Shown piece by piece: positions 21,857-32,652 of a stretch of DNA of 64,000 nucleotides. Below the pieces are notes generated by a model. That model worked only from the letters and a program-made list of their open reading frames with translations, ran no database searches and had not been told where the DNA came from. This DNA comes from Monoplex corrugatus. Lineage: Eukaryota > Mollusca > Gastropoda > Littorinimorpha > Ranellidae. Location: NCBI GenBank assembly GCA_030674185.1, contig CM060307.1, positions 48,296,181-48,360,180 on the forward strand. Reading direction: 5' to 3'. Made by a program: the position numbers and the translations under genes. How positions within the stretch are numbered: position 1 is the first letter of the stretch; the number at the start of each line of letters is the position of its first letter.

Positions 21857-23335
21857 CTTGTCATATTGCCTCCCATCATCGTTATGTGCCCTGCTGCATG
21901 GCGTTGGCGATCATGGCCCTCTCCATATGCATGTATCCCTTGTTGCCTCAAGCACATCTTCCACCCTCTCTGTCTTTAGCCACCCTGCAAGTCCATCCAA
22001 TATTTTCTCCCTGTATCTGCCTGGTGTTCTCTTTCCCTCCAGCTTTCCTGTTGTGACCAGGTGTCCAATTCCCCTTTCCTCATAAAATGTTCTTAACATG
22101 TTGCCTGTCTTTTCCTAATCTTTATTTTTATCAATGATCTTCCTGTGTTTGCCTCCATCAAGACTGTCTCGTACCCTTGTCATATTGCCTCCCATCATCG
22201 TTATGTGCCCTGCTACATGGCGTTGGCGATCATGGCCCTCTCCATATGCATGTATCCCTTGTTGCCTCAAGCACATCTTCCACCCTCTCTGTCTTTAGCC
22301 ACCCTGCAAGTCCATCCAATATTTTCTCCCTGTATCTGCCTGGTGTTCTCTTTCCCTCCAGCTTTCCTGCTGTGACCAGGTGGTCCAATTCCCCTTTCCT
22401 CATAAAATGTTCTTAACATGTTGCCTGTCTTTTCCTAATCTTTATTTTTATCAATGATCTTCCTGTGTTTGCCTCCATCAAGACTGTCTCGTTTGTTTTC
22501 TTTGCTGTCCATGGAACTCAAACTCTCAACATTCTTCTTGGAAACCACATTTCGGCTGCCTCAATATTGTTCTGGCTTTTCGTGTTGACTGTCCACGTCT
22601 CACAACCGTATAACATTATCGGTTGTATGTAACATTCAAGAACTCTCTTCCCGATGTTAATTGACAGGCATTTGTAGGTAAGAATGCCTTTCGTCTTCTT
22701 TAATGCTGTTTAAGATTGGCCGATTCTGCTGGCTATTTCTGATGTGCATCTGCCATCTGGTGAGATGACCGTTCCCATATATTCGAATGACTAACCTGTC
22801 TCAAAGTTGTGCCATTTGCTGTTATTTTGCATGAGGGGATTTCATGTTTTTTACTGATTACTATGACTTCAGTCTTCTTGCTATTTAGCTCCAGCCCTTT
22901 ATTTTGGCTTTCTGTTTCAATTATATTCATAAGGTTTTGTAGGTCCCTTTCATTTTCTGTAATTAGCACGGTGTCATCTTATTAACGAATGTTGTTTATC
23001 ATTCTTTCTCTAACCTTAATCCGGGGCATTCTTCTAGGTTTCTCGTGACGGTTTTGTTGTAAAGTGAAAACAAATTTGGTGACAGAACACAACCCTGCCT
23101 GATCGACCCCTCTTTTGATATTTTGGAAAGATCTTATATCTTTTTCTATGCTCTTTGTTTCCAAGACATGTTTCTGATTATTTCTTAGATCTTTTCCATC
23201 AATATTGAGCCTTTCTAGTTGGTTGATCAATTCTTCATGTCTTACCCGATCGAAAGCCTTGATATAATCAACAAAGCATAAGTATAAATCCTTATTCAAC
23301 TCTGTTGACCTCTCTATCATTATCTAATTATCTAA
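21857..23335 (-). mobile_element. RTE-like LINE, 5' truncated, with internal tandem duplication
   Basis: On the minus strand the 5' end reads the reverse-transcriptase palm (KDLYLCFVDYIKAFDRVRHE, LINQLERLNIDGKDLR). It continues through KGLELNSKKTEVIVISKKHE to the C-terminal blocks at 22500-22600. The YADD-type motif region near 22980 is disrupted by stops. The 3'-most ~319 bp is present twice in tandem (21857-22175 and 22176-22495) with very few differences. Confidence 0.88.
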
Positions 23336-23444
23336 TGTAAGCAAGCTACGGCAGATTTGTTGAAATCCTGTCCACAAACAGCGTAGCAATCCTTGTCCTC
23401 AAACTTTCTTTACAAACGTACACACATAGAGGCCTGTGCACAGA

Positions 23445-23457
23445 TAGTAGTAGTAGT

Positions 23458-23492
<35 letters not shown>

Positions 23493-23740
23493 TAGTAGCA
23501 GCAGCAGTAGTAGTAGCAGCAACAACAGCAGTATCAACAGCAGCAGCAGTAGAAGTAGTAATAGTAGTAGCAGCAGCAGTTGTAGTAGTAGTTGTTGTTG
23601 CAGTAGTTGTAGTAGAAGTAGTCGTAGAAGTAGTAGTAATAGTGGTATTCGTAGTAGTAGTAGCAGCAGCAGCAGTAATCGTAGTAGTAGCAGTAGTTGC
23701 AATAGTAGTAGCAGTAGTATCATGATGATGATGAGTGATG
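23445..23740. repeat. AGT/AGC triplet microsatellite
   Basis: About 290 bp of mixed triplets. Poly-Leu, poly-Val/Ala and poly-Thr frames are by-products. Confidence 0.97.
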
Positions 23741-24138
23741 ACGACTATTATTATCATTCGTCTCCCTAACGACCAGACTCATCAAAGAGTAATAATAATA
23801 CAATGAACGATGTTTGAGAGACAGAGGAAGAGAGGAGGGACGGAAAGAGAGACAGACCAATAGACAAGCGTCCCTCATTTCAGTAACAATCCATCCCCCC
23901 CCCCTTTTTTTTTTTGTTGTTGAAAAAAATTAAAACTTTTCAAAAAGAGAGACTGACAAAAAGGAGGATTTGAATGTCAAAAGGAGAGGTGCATGTTTGG
24001 TGTAGGGCCATATTTCATGCGTCACACTAATTTGGGCGAACAGAACATGTTTTGCGCATGTCTAAGAGTGAGTGAAGCGTTATTATTAATTGTAATCCTC
24101 CCCACCCCACCCCCACCACCAACTCCTTGCGAGGTTCT

Positions 24139-24145
24139 TATAAAT
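24139..24145 (+). promoter_or_regulatory. TATA box of the F-type lectin gene
   Basis: TATAAAT lies 58 bp upstream of the signal-peptide ATG. A start of transcription about 30 bp downstream (near 24170) would give a 5' leader of about 27 nt. The location upstream of a phase-matched first exon supports it. No experimental support. Confidence 0.5.
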
Positions 24146-24196
24146 TCACGACCGACGACAAGTGTTCCCTTGTGAGCGAGTCGACAGGCAAACAGG

Positions 24197-24245
24197 ATGT
24201 TGAGGGAAGTTTGTCTAGTTTTGTGTGCTACAGCTCTTCTGCAAG
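24197..24245 (+). CDS. F-type lectin gene exon 1: signal peptide
   Basis: The ATG opens 16 codons plus one base reading MLREVCLVLCATALLQ(G), a short basic n-region followed by a hydrophobic core, and ends at CAAG|GTAAAG. Exon phase 1 matches the acceptor at 27916. The TATA box lies 58 bp upstream. The size and phase are typical of a stand-alone signal-peptide exon. Secretion is therefore predicted. Confidence 0.7.
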
Positions 24246-25096
24246 GTAAAGGTTAAAACATTGTGTGCGGAATTTTGTGATATTTGCCTTACATTGCCAA
24301 CAACAAGACGTTTTATTATTATTATTATTATTGCAAATTTTGTTCGTATAGGCCTAATTCTGCGTTTAAATGTTTGCCCGTGTTGTGGTCAATGGTACAG
24401 ACCTAACATACAGCGTAGTATATCAAATGATGTAACGACCTATGCCAGAATTCACCAGAATAATACACAGAGAAGCGATGGATTAAATCATAGTACTTAA
24501 ACATTTTTATGAGGAATTGCAGCATTTAACAGTTGTTAGAAGTCAGTCACTGGCTGGCTTAAGTGCGATGGTTTAAGCACAGGTTTTGATTATCTTGCAT
24601 GAAAATAAATGGATAAGACATTAATGAATGAAAAAAAAATGAATGCAGGTAGAGATATTGGGTCAATTTAGTGCTTCCCATTGATCCAGTCCCAATGATT
24701 TTGTACATAGCATGGAAATGATTTTTCATCACATTTTTTTTCTCATGAAAGAAACGTTCAATTCCATATAACAAAATGATGGAGAGATTGGGAATTAGGC
24801 TGCTTTTCAGTGAAACTTTTGTATAGATCTTTAATTTTGGAAATACGTACAGCTTTTTACAAATGATTATCATTTGTGATGGGGCATCGTACGTCTGGAA
24901 AATAGCAAAAATATTGAACTAATTACCGATTACGTTTGTTTGAGTTTATTCGTACGCAGTCAACATACCCTTCTTAAATGGATGACTTTGGTACAATACC
25001 TTGAGACATACCCACAATTTTCGCGCTCTACAATGTAATTCATCATTTTACGCACGACTTTCCTTCTCTTACAACTGACACTCAAATATCTAGCCA

Positions 25097-25099
<3 letters not shown>

Positions 25100-25184
<85 letters not shown>
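25100..25184. repeat. AC microsatellite
   Basis: Pure AC dinucleotide repeat. Confidence 0.97.
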
Positions 25185-25186
<2 letters not shown>

Positions 25187-25339
25187 GACATGAAAAATGA
25201 CTAAGTAAAAATCGTAGTGAAAGATATTCATCCCCACACTCGACTTTCACATCTTTAACAATTCAAATCGTGTAAACCTATTCTTATTTCGCTCAGTGGG
25301 ATAAATATAGGAATTATTCAATAATTCATCGATCTAGGA

Positions 25340-25885
25340 TCCACTATTAGCAATCATTAACGACGAAAGGGGGAATCCAAGGCAGAAATCCTCTCTATTG
25401 CAGCAAAGACTACAACAGCATTATCCGGGCTAAAAATTGTATTGAAGGACAAGAACATCTCCATGAAACTCAAGATCACAGTCTTACCTGCACTGACATA
25501 GTCTGTCTTCCAATATGTATGTGAGACATGGACTCTTACAGAGGGTTTCAAAAGACGAATCCAAGGCATGAGAATGAGATGTTGTCTTAAGATAATAAAC
25601 ATCAGATACACTGATCATATCACCAGTGAATATGTGCGCCAAACCGTCTAGGAGCAGACTGGACCAAATGAAAATTTACTGACACCAGCTAAGAAAAGAA
25701 AACTACGTTGGTGGGTCCATGTAACAAGATCCATGTCCTTGCTAAACCAGTCCTGCAGACAACTGTCGAGGAAGAAAATGAAAGGGAAGACAGAAAAAGA
25801 CCGATGGACTGACAACATCATGGAATGGACGGAAAAACCATTGGCAGAGACCCAGGTTTTGGCACACAACCGACATTGCTAGAGG
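25340..25885 (+). mobile_element. Degenerate LINE fragment, second family
   Basis: Frames broken by several stops read KDKNISMKLKITVLPALT, then YVCETWTLTEGFKRRIQGMR, RYTDHITSEYVRQ, KRKLRWWVHVTRS and KDRWTDNIMEWTEKPLAET. This is the C-terminal region of a non-LTR polymerase related to, but distinct from, the main family here (different residues after the WTLT block). Dead copy. Confidence 0.75.
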
Positions 25886-26065
25886 GCTGAAAGAATATGG
25901 TAAGCAGTTCTTTAATGTGTCGCGGTAATGACTCTTCACGGAGTTAAGGGAAAAGAATAATGGGAAATTGCTAGAGTCAATGGCGTGAGTCCAACGGATG
26001 AATAAGCGCACTGGCCCTTTATCAGTTGGTATGGGTCATCATCCTTTTTTCGTGTTTTGGGGGGA

Positions 26066-26213
26066 AAGAGAACACTGGGTAGACCCAGGGATTTGCAGGG
26101 TGGCTGAAGACGGAGAGGGTGAGAGATGTACTTGCAGCGACAGGGGATAGAAAGATATGGAGGGCCATGATCGCCAACGCCATGCAGCAGGGGACACGAT
26201 GAAGATGATGATG
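26066..26213 (+). mobile_element. RTE-like LINE 3'-terminal fragment
   Basis: The last ~120 bp of the main LINE family, from agagaacactgggtagaccc to the gatgaagatgatgatg tail. Confidence 0.8.
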
Positions 26214-26464
26214 GGTCTTCATGTGGGAAACAAAATTGATCGTGAGGCACATGTTCTTTCATAGTCATTGCATGGAAGAAATCCAGTGGCTTTGGGTTCT
26301 GCATCCGCTGTTTCCTTCTTCTCTTGAACAGCTATTTTTTGCACTATTCAAATATGATTTCGTCCTGCATGCATCACTGTTACCAGCTTACCCTTTGATG
26401 GGTAGTATCTTCCCAGACAAAACAAAAATAAGCACTGACATGCTTTTACCCACAAAACCTTGTG

Positions 26465-27172
26465 GATATAATAGAAATAGCAAAAATAAAGGGTTGGAGC
26501 TAAATAGCAAGAAGACTGAAGTCATGGTAATCAGTAAAAAACATGAAAACCCCTCATACAAAATAACAGCAAATGGCACAACACTGAGACAGGTTTATAA
26601 GTCTAAATATCTGGGAACCGTCATGTCATCAGACGGTAGATGCACATCACAAATAGCTAGCAGAATCGGCCAAGCTAAATCAGCATTCAAGAAGATAAAA
26701 ATTATTCTTACCAACAAATGCCCATCTACTAAGATCAGGAAGAGAATTTTCGAGTGTTATGTGGAACTAATACTGTTGCACGGTTGTGAGGTGTGGACAG
26801 TCAGAGCAAAATTGATGCAACTGAAATGTAGTTTCTAAGAGGAATATTGAGAGTTCCATGGACAGCAAAGAAAACAAACGAGACATTCTTGAAGGAGGGA
26901 GACACAAGAAGAACATTAATAAAGAATATTAGGAAAAGACAAGCAACATTTATGGGCCATTTTATGAGGAAAGGGGAATTAGAGCACCTGGTCAAAACAG
27001 GAAAGCTGGAGGGAAAGAGAACACCAGGTAGATCCAGAGAGAAAATATTGGACGGACCTGCAGAGTGGCTGAGGACAGAGAGGGTGGAAGATGTACTTAA
27101 AACGACAAGGGATAGATTCATATGGAGGGTCACGATCGCCAGCGCCATGCAGCAGGGCACATGATGATGATG
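26465..27172 (+). mobile_element. RTE-like LINE 3' fragment
   Basis: Open from 26471 to 26838 (KGLELNSKKTEVMVISKKHE, KYLGTVMSSDGRC, RIGQAKSAFKKIKIIL), then frameshifted into the C-terminal blocks (26847-27164). Ends in atgatgatg. It sits in intron 1 of the lectin gene. Confidence 0.9.
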
Positions 27173-27916
27173 CTTTTTCAAACGAACATTGTTTCCAAAC
27201 ATTTAATACGTTCAACACATTTGCCACGAAGGTATTGAGTTTTGCACGAATTATCTTTACGATCATCTCGAAATGTACACCAGTGCCCGACCTGTCTTTC
27301 CTGCTTCTGATAATATGTGTTCACAAATATATTCCTCGAGACAGATGTTCCACGGTTAGTCGCCGTTCATTTTCTTTGTCTAGTTCATAGTAATAAAACG
27401 AGCTTTCCCTATCTCTTCGACAAACTCTTCTTTCCTTAGGTCTGACTTGAAGACATACGTTTTTGTCCAGCAGTGATATCCACTCGCCTCCTGTACTCCC
27501 CCTCCATGTTTGAGTGTGTTTTGTATCCGTAAGGGTTTGTCTTGTCATTATGACTGAATGTCTGAGCAATTTGATTTACACATCAAGATTTGGAGCCTTA
27601 CGGCAAAAATAATAAGGATGAAGGTGATGATGATGATGATAATGATGACGACGATGACGATGATGATGATGATAATTATGCTTCCAGTTCTTTGCTAGTA
27701 TTTCTGCACAACCTTATAAACAATGGAAATATACATGTATATAAACTCAAACAGGCAAAATGTTTTTGAAGCTTAACAGCTTTTTTTCCCTTCACTTCAA
27801 TTTTACACTGTGATTTTAGAAAACGTAGATGCATCTCCATACAAAAGAAAAATGCAGTCATCTTGTAGTTTGTGAAAAAGAGGAAATCAAACACAAAGCT
27901 ACATAATCTTTTACAG

Positions 27917-28443
27917 GTCACATTACTGGAAATACCATCTATACAATCCCCTCGGCCAGCGAGAATGAAATCAGACTTTCAGGGGATGGTGATCCCAACT
28001 CTGACCCTGACCCGGGCAATGGTGAGGGTGGCCTGGCCTCGGTATTGAAGGTGTTGAAAGGGCTGCAGGCAGACAACGACCAGCTGAGACAGGCCCTTCA
28101 ACAGTCCACCTCCCAGCTGATGGGTCTGGTGCAGGTTCTGCAAAAAGACAACAAAAAACAATGGCATCAGCTCAACAACAGCCTGACCATAATAACCGAC
28201 ATGACGTCCGACATGGGCAAACACATGTGGGACAATCTGCAGCAGGTGAATGAGCAGGTGCAGTCCCAGATGTCAGATCTGGTGGATTTGGTAGATGAGA
28301 CGAAGAGTCAGCAGAAGGAGACGGGGGTGATTAAGGATGTGATGGACATGGTGCATCGGTTTGAGAAAGACAACCTCACCGCCATTCTGACTCACCTGGC
28401 TGAGACGATACCGTCTGCTAAGGTCAGTCTTCTGCAGCGTCCG
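27917..28443 (+). CDS. F-type lectin gene exon 2: coiled-coil stalk
   Basis: The acceptor ttttacag precedes 27917. The frame (phase 1 in) is open for 175 codons to CCG|GTAAGG. A nearer donor, AAG|GTCAGT after 28422, is also phase 0, so alternative 5' splice sites 21 nt apart are possible. The first ~34 residues are polar and Asp/Gly/Pro-rich. The rest is Gln/Leu/Lys-rich with heptad-like spacing (VLKVLKGLQADNDQLRQALQ, LMGLVQVLQKDNKKQWHQL, VDLVDETKSQQKE) and should form an oligomerising coiled coil. No lectin motif or cysteine was seen, so a stalk or assembly role is inferred. Confidence 0.7.
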
Positions 28444-28639
28444 GTAAGGGCTGTGGACATTATGTTATTGTTGCTGTTTGAAAGAAAGTAATGCTCCTAA
28501 AAGCTATCAGTCCAACAGAATCCATTATAGTTGTCTCTTTCTTGCCATCCATCTCCTCTCTCTTCGTCTTTAACTTTTGTAAAAATTTGAAAGAAGCATT
28601 TAAGCCATTGCTTGGTTTATTTGTTTCTGTTCAGCAAAA

Positions 28640-28680
28640 AAAAAAAAAAAAAAATGTATACATATATATACATACATACA

Positions 28681-28716
<36 letters not shown>

Positions 28717-28722
28717 TATATT
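28640..28722. repeat. Poly-A, CATA and TA microsatellites
   Basis: A-run at 28636-28653, CATA tetranucleotides to about 28708, then TA. Confidence 0.95.
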
Positions 28723-29113
28723 GGAGAAAATTGTCATTAATGGACAGCATGTTATGATATGCTGGTCATACATTGGGTCTAGAGTCTAAAGAAAATGTGC
28801 ATATGCACAACATTGAATAGACATGTCCAATACATATTTACATGTATAATGTGTTTACTGTAGCAGCATTTCGCTGCTTACTACACAGCTTAGTGTTCCA
28901 CACGTACCGTTTCTCTCGCTTCCTCGATCCAGGAAATTTGTAGACCTTGCTTGTGCATTTGTTTTTGCTTAGGCTTGAAGAGTCTGCCAAGTAATTACTG
29001 GCAGATTTTGGTAAAGCACACATGGAGATTCCGAGTGCAATGACTTCCACTTAAACAATTTCCCAGCTCTGTGACTAGGAGAGATTTTACAGACTACAGT
29101 AAGAGTACTTAGG

Positions 29114-29467
29114 AGAAGAGTGGCAGAGTGGTTCGGATATTTGCCTTCCAATAACGAAACTCGAGGTACCAGGGTTCGTTCCCCGATGAGGCCTTGACTT
29201 TTCTCCTCAGTTTGACCAGAAATTTGAACTATTGAACTGAACGTCTAGTCCTTCGGGAAGGGACAAAAAACGAGTCAGACTCGTGTGCCTTCTGGCCTGT
29301 GCATGCTTAAGATCCCACGGCATTTGAAAATCGTGAAGAACAGGGCATTCGTCCAGCTGCCCTGGAATAAAACATTGGAGAGATAGGTTGATTTCCCAGG
29401 TCCCTCCCCTTGAAGGTCAGTTAAACTTCTTGCCTTTCTGAAGTCTTGATAAAAAAAAGAATAAAAA
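29114..29467 (+). mobile_element. tRNA-derived SINE, copy 3 (opposite orientation)
   Basis: On the plus strand, GAGTGGCAGAGTGGTTCGG (A-box-like) at about 29119-29137 is followed by GGGTTCGTTCCCC (B-box-like) at about 29171-29183. The body matches the reverse complement of 2120-2400 and 16860-17100. It ends in an A-rich tail (29450-29467) and lacks the AAACTG-terminated 3' cassette of the two long copies. Confidence 0.75.
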
Positions 29468-29539
29468 ATGGGTGGCGACGTGCTCTCAAAATGGAGAGCA
29501 TCCCGAATTTTACAGGGAAAAATCGCTGTGACAGGAGAA

Positions 29540-29830
29540 ATGAATATGAATATGAATGTGAACATGAATATGAACATCAAGACGAATATGAATGTTATCA
29601 CCAGTCTTATTGCAAAGACTTTAAAACACTCCACGATCAGCATACCTCCTTGTCCACTGGCAGCATGCGCATTGCAGTCTGTGATGCTGATGACACCGAT
29701 CTCGTGGTGGTACGAACACTGAGCCCAAAGATCTCACTAACAGGCTCGTGGACATTGTAGGGGCATCCGGAACGGGAGTCAGCAATGAAAAAAGTACAGA
29801 CCTCAGTCAATAGCACAGCCAACAGTAGTT
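29540..29830 (+). other. Unassigned interval with GAATAT-type repeat
   Basis: Starts with aatatgaatatgaatgtgaa-type short repeats, similar to the stretch before the 3' cassette of the long SINEs. The remainder has short open frames and possible acceptors (29678, 29760), but none joins in phase with both neighbouring lectin exons through a good donor. Confidence 0.35.
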
Positions 29831-29859
29831 CGGTAGTCAGTACGGTCAGAGAGATTGAC

Positions 29860-29863
<4 letters not shown>

Positions 29864-29904
<41 letters not shown>

Positions 29905-29977
29905 TGTGTGTGTGTGGGGGGGGGGGGGAGAACGAGAGAGGCCGTACCATAAATATGTATATGTGTGATGATATAAA

Positions 29978-30019
<42 letters not shown>

Positions 30020-30022
30020 CTA

Positions 30023-30055
<33 letters not shown>

Positions 30056-30125
30056 ATATCTGTCTGTCTGTCTGTCTGTCTATTTATCTATCTGTCTGTC
30101 TGTCTGTCTATCTACCTGTATCTAC
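29864..30125. repeat. GA, GT, poly-G, CT, TCTA and TCTG microsatellites
   Basis: Two clusters: GA/GT/G at 29861-29929, and CT then TATC/TGTC tetranucleotides at 29979-30118. Confidence 0.97.
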
Positions 30126-30231
30126 CTATATCTATTTATCTAATCTATCTGTCTATATAACTTTTCAAAAATTTCCTCCAGAATTTCTGAAATGTCAATT
30201 TTATGTCTGGACAACCTGTTATGATGGTCAG

Positions 30232-30373
30232 GTGGATGGTCATGGATACCCGGAGAAGTTGGCCACTGTACAGCACATAGTGGACATCCTGAAGTCGTTG
30301 ATGAAAAACCTGCTTCGTGAACCAGCCAGCGACATGCTATCTTCTATTACACAGCGCCCTGTTCCAGACTCAC
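30232..30373 (+). CDS. F-type lectin gene exon 3
   Basis: Acceptor ggtcag before 30232, donor CAC|GTGAGA after 30373. In phase 0 it has 47 codons plus 1 nt: VDGHGYPEKLATVQHIVDIL, then KSLMKNLLREPASDML and a SSITQRPVPDS tail. The middle looks helical. It joins exon 2 (phase 0) and lectin half-exon 1a (phase 1) without breaking frame. An alternative acceptor at 30181 has a better pyrimidine tract but needs a phase-1 predecessor that I did not find. Confidence 0.6.
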
Positions 30374-30500
30374 GTGAGACACATCTTTTAATATTATTTA
30401 TAGTTATATAACAACCATAGTAACGGAAAAAAGTGATATTAATCAATGATAACCTTAAATAACAACAAAGTACCGTAACTATGAGTTGTCTGGCTGTATT

Positions 30501-30684
30501 TTAACCCTTTGATTCCCACACCCTGACCACAGCATCCTGCATTACCAACCATGCTAACAAAGCAAAAGCTTAACCCTTTGACTCCCTCACCCTATCCACC
30601 AGCTTCTCTCAGGAAGCTGGTGGATAGGGTGAGGAAGTCAAAGAGTTAAGTGTTTCCAGTTGGTGAAAAGGGTGCGGGAGCGAG
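30501..30684. mobile_element. TTAA-flanked foldback element, copy 4
   Basis: TTAACCCTTTGATTCCC at 30501 starts an outer arm ending caaagcaaaagc. Within it, 30570-30649 is an 80-bp near-perfect palindrome: TTAACCCTTTGACTCCCTCA and its complement around cagcttctctcaggaagctg. The right outer arm (gggtgcgggag) is present but lacks the final TTAA. It lies in intron 3, at the left edge of the duplicated lectin block. Confidence 0.7.
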
Positions 30685-30886
30685 TAAGGTGATGGTTGTT
30701 CACCTTAGACCTGAGACAGATACAGCGTTTTTCCCACAGTGACACAGCAGTCATTTTAAGGGACAGCACTGCTCTCCTCACAGAACTAACACTGTTGGTA
30801 TAATAGATCGACAAAGAGTAGTTTATAAATGATATGTGATCATCATCAAACTTGTATGGACTACATGTATGAACAGTTCTCAGGCC

Positions 30887-31135
30887 TAATCCTCCTCCTC
30901 CTCCATCACCTCGTCGTCATCATTACCGTTACTGCCGTTCTTCTTCTTCTCTTTCTTCTTCTTCTTCTACTACTAATAATAGTAATGATAATGATGATGA
31001 TGACAGAAATATGATAATGATTACAACAACAATAACAATAATTACTATTATCATTATTACCATTGTAACATTGTCGTTTTGTTGTTGTTGTTGTTATTAT
31101 TATATTATTATTATTATTGATAATGATGATGGTGA
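30887..31135. repeat. Mixed triplet microsatellites
   Basis: CTC, TTC, AAT/GAT, ACA and TTA/TTG triplets. The right end merges with the ATG-type 3' tail of the next LINE fragment. Confidence 0.9.
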
Positions 31136-31507
31136 TATCATTATAGTCATCATCATCATGTACCCTGCCACATGGCGTTGGCGATCATGGCCCTCCATAT
31201 GTATCTATCCCTTGTCGCCACAAGCACATCTTCCACCCTCTCTGTCCTCAGCTACCCTGCAAGTCCGATCCATATTTTCTCCCTGGGTCTACCTGGTGCT
31301 CTCTTTCCCCTCCAGCTTTCCTGTTGTGACCAGGTGCTCTAATTCCCCTTTCCTCATAAAATGGCCTATAAATGTTGCCTATCTTTTCCGACTCTTCCTT
31401 ATGAATGATCTTCTTGTGTCTGCCTTCATCAAGACTGTCTCGTTTGTTTTCTTTGCTGTCCATGGAAGTCTCAGTATTCTTCTTAGAAACCACATCTCGG
31501 CTTCCTC

Positions 31508-31517
<10 letters not shown>
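31136..31517 (-). mobile_element. RTE-like LINE 3' fragment
   Basis: On the minus strand it runs from a WFLRR-like block near 31495 to the terminal catgatgatgatg at about 31155. It is 5' truncated at a TA microsatellite (31511). It is absent from the paralogous place before lectin exon 3a, so it inserted into block A after the duplication. Confidence 0.85.
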
Positions 31518-31578
<61 letters not shown>

Positions 31579-31675
31579 AAGAATATGTATGTGTATGTGC
31601 ATATGTGTATGTATATGTGTGTATGTGTATGTATATCTGTATGTGTGTGTAATATGCATATGTGTGTGTGTGTGT

Positions 31676-31738
<63 letters not shown>
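31511..31738. repeat. TA then TG microsatellite beside a lectin 3' splice site
   Basis: TA repeat at 31511-31570, GTAT-rich middle, TG repeat at 31661-31736. It ends 18 bases before exon 1a and takes the place of a normal pyrimidine tract. Confidence 0.95.
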
Positions 31739-31743
<5 letters not shown>

Positions 31744-31756
31744 ACATATGTGACAG

Positions 31757-31978
31757 TGTTGACCAACGTGGCGCTGAACAAGCCAGCAGTACAGAGCACG
31801 TATCACCATTCGTTTGGAAACCCAGAGAGAGTTGTGGATGGTGTCAAGGGTACCAACATTGCTCAGTGCACCCACACCGCTGGCGTGGACAACAACCCCA
31901 ACCGATGGTGGCGTGTTGATCTGATGGGGCAGTTTAAGGTTCATGCTGTGGTCATCACCAACAGGGGAGACTGTTGTG
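31757..31978 (+). CDS. F-type lectin domain 1, N-terminal half-exon (1a)
   Basis: 222 nt, phase 1 to phase 1, acceptor tgtgacag and donor TTGTG|GTCAGT. It encodes [17 protein letters not shown], a VVDG block, [19 protein letters not shown] and TNRGDCC(G). These are hallmarks of the F-type lectin (FTP) fold. The His of CTHT and Arg of RGD correspond to fucose-binding residues of the family motif. H to R spacing is X29 here, against the usual X26. Its paralogues are 35545, 43687 and 50237. Confidence 0.9.
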
Positions 31979-32416
31979 GTCAGTGGCTGAAGTGATGTCC
32001 TGTGCCTATTACACACTGTACAAAACAAACAAGAATAACGACAAGAAAGAAATGAAATAAAGAAACAGATTGCATGATCGCCAGGTCGTCTAGCTGCTGA
32101 AAAATTCATACAGGAAGAACAGTTCTATCTTCTTTATCATCAATCAGTGAATGACAAAAGTTTCAGCGTGTCCTACACTAAACAGTCTGTAAAGTTCGTT
32201 ATGTTTTCCTGGTTCAGTCACGATGTAAGTTGAGATTAATAAAAACATGATCACCACCAGAAGTCGCTGCTGTTGTACGGCTGTAATTTCTGTCACTTAA
32301 AGTTAACCCTTGTTCAGAAATCAGTATATACAACGCTTTTTAGAATGACCAGATATATTTGATGTCGTAGACTGATGTTCCGGTACCTTCACCAAATATA
32401 GCTTATGTTTCTGCAG

Positions 32417-32652
32417 GTTCCCGTCTCCGAAACTTAAGTATCTACGTGATGCCAACACTGTCTGACCCACTGGAAAGGAAGCATGACTCCAGTGACCTGT
32501 GTGTACACCACAAAGGCAGATTGGTCAGGGAGCCACTGTACGTCTGGAATGTAGTCATCCAATCACAGGCCAGTACGTGTCATTGGTGCTGCCCACAGAC
32601 TCCGAGCCACTCAACTTCTGTGAAATGGAAGTACTTGGGACGCCAGAGTCTG
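32417..32652 (+). CDS. F-type lectin domain 1, C-terminal half-exon (1b), frameshifted
   Basis: Acceptor ttctgcag, donor TCTG|GTATGA. 236 nt, whereas the three sister exons are 237. The start reads GSRLRNLSIYVMPTLSDPLE and DLCVHH. One base is then missing near 32510 (CACAAAGGCAG here, CACAGTGGGCCAG in exon 3b), so the frame shifts before the VRLECSQPITGQYVSLVLP and LNFCEMEVLG blocks, which remain readable in the next frame. Splice signals are intact. Either domain 1 is broken or this is an assembly error. Confidence 0.8.

Larger units (their letters stand above)
24246..27916 (+). other. Intron 1 of the lectin gene, transposon-filled
   Basis: It contains an ATT triplet run (24315-24333), an AC microsatellite (25100-25184) and LINE fragments at 25340-25885, 26066-26213 and 26465-27172. 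A GAT run lies at 27626-27672. No further coding exon was found. Confidence 0.55.

Noticed and set aside
29679..29848. Possible extra lectin-gene exon between exons 2 and 3
   Set aside because: Candidate acceptors at 29678 and 29760 lead to stops or to phases that do not join both neighbours through a convincing donor. Exons 2 and 3 already join directly in phase 0.
30182..30373. Longer version of exon 3 starting at the acceptor at 30181
   Set aside because: Its only open reading needs a phase-1 predecessor, while exon 2 ends in phase 0 at both donors. Kept only as an alternative.
31011..31580. 189-codon plus-strand frame
   Set aside because: It runs through triplet repeat, the antisense strand of a LINE fragment and a TA microsatellite.
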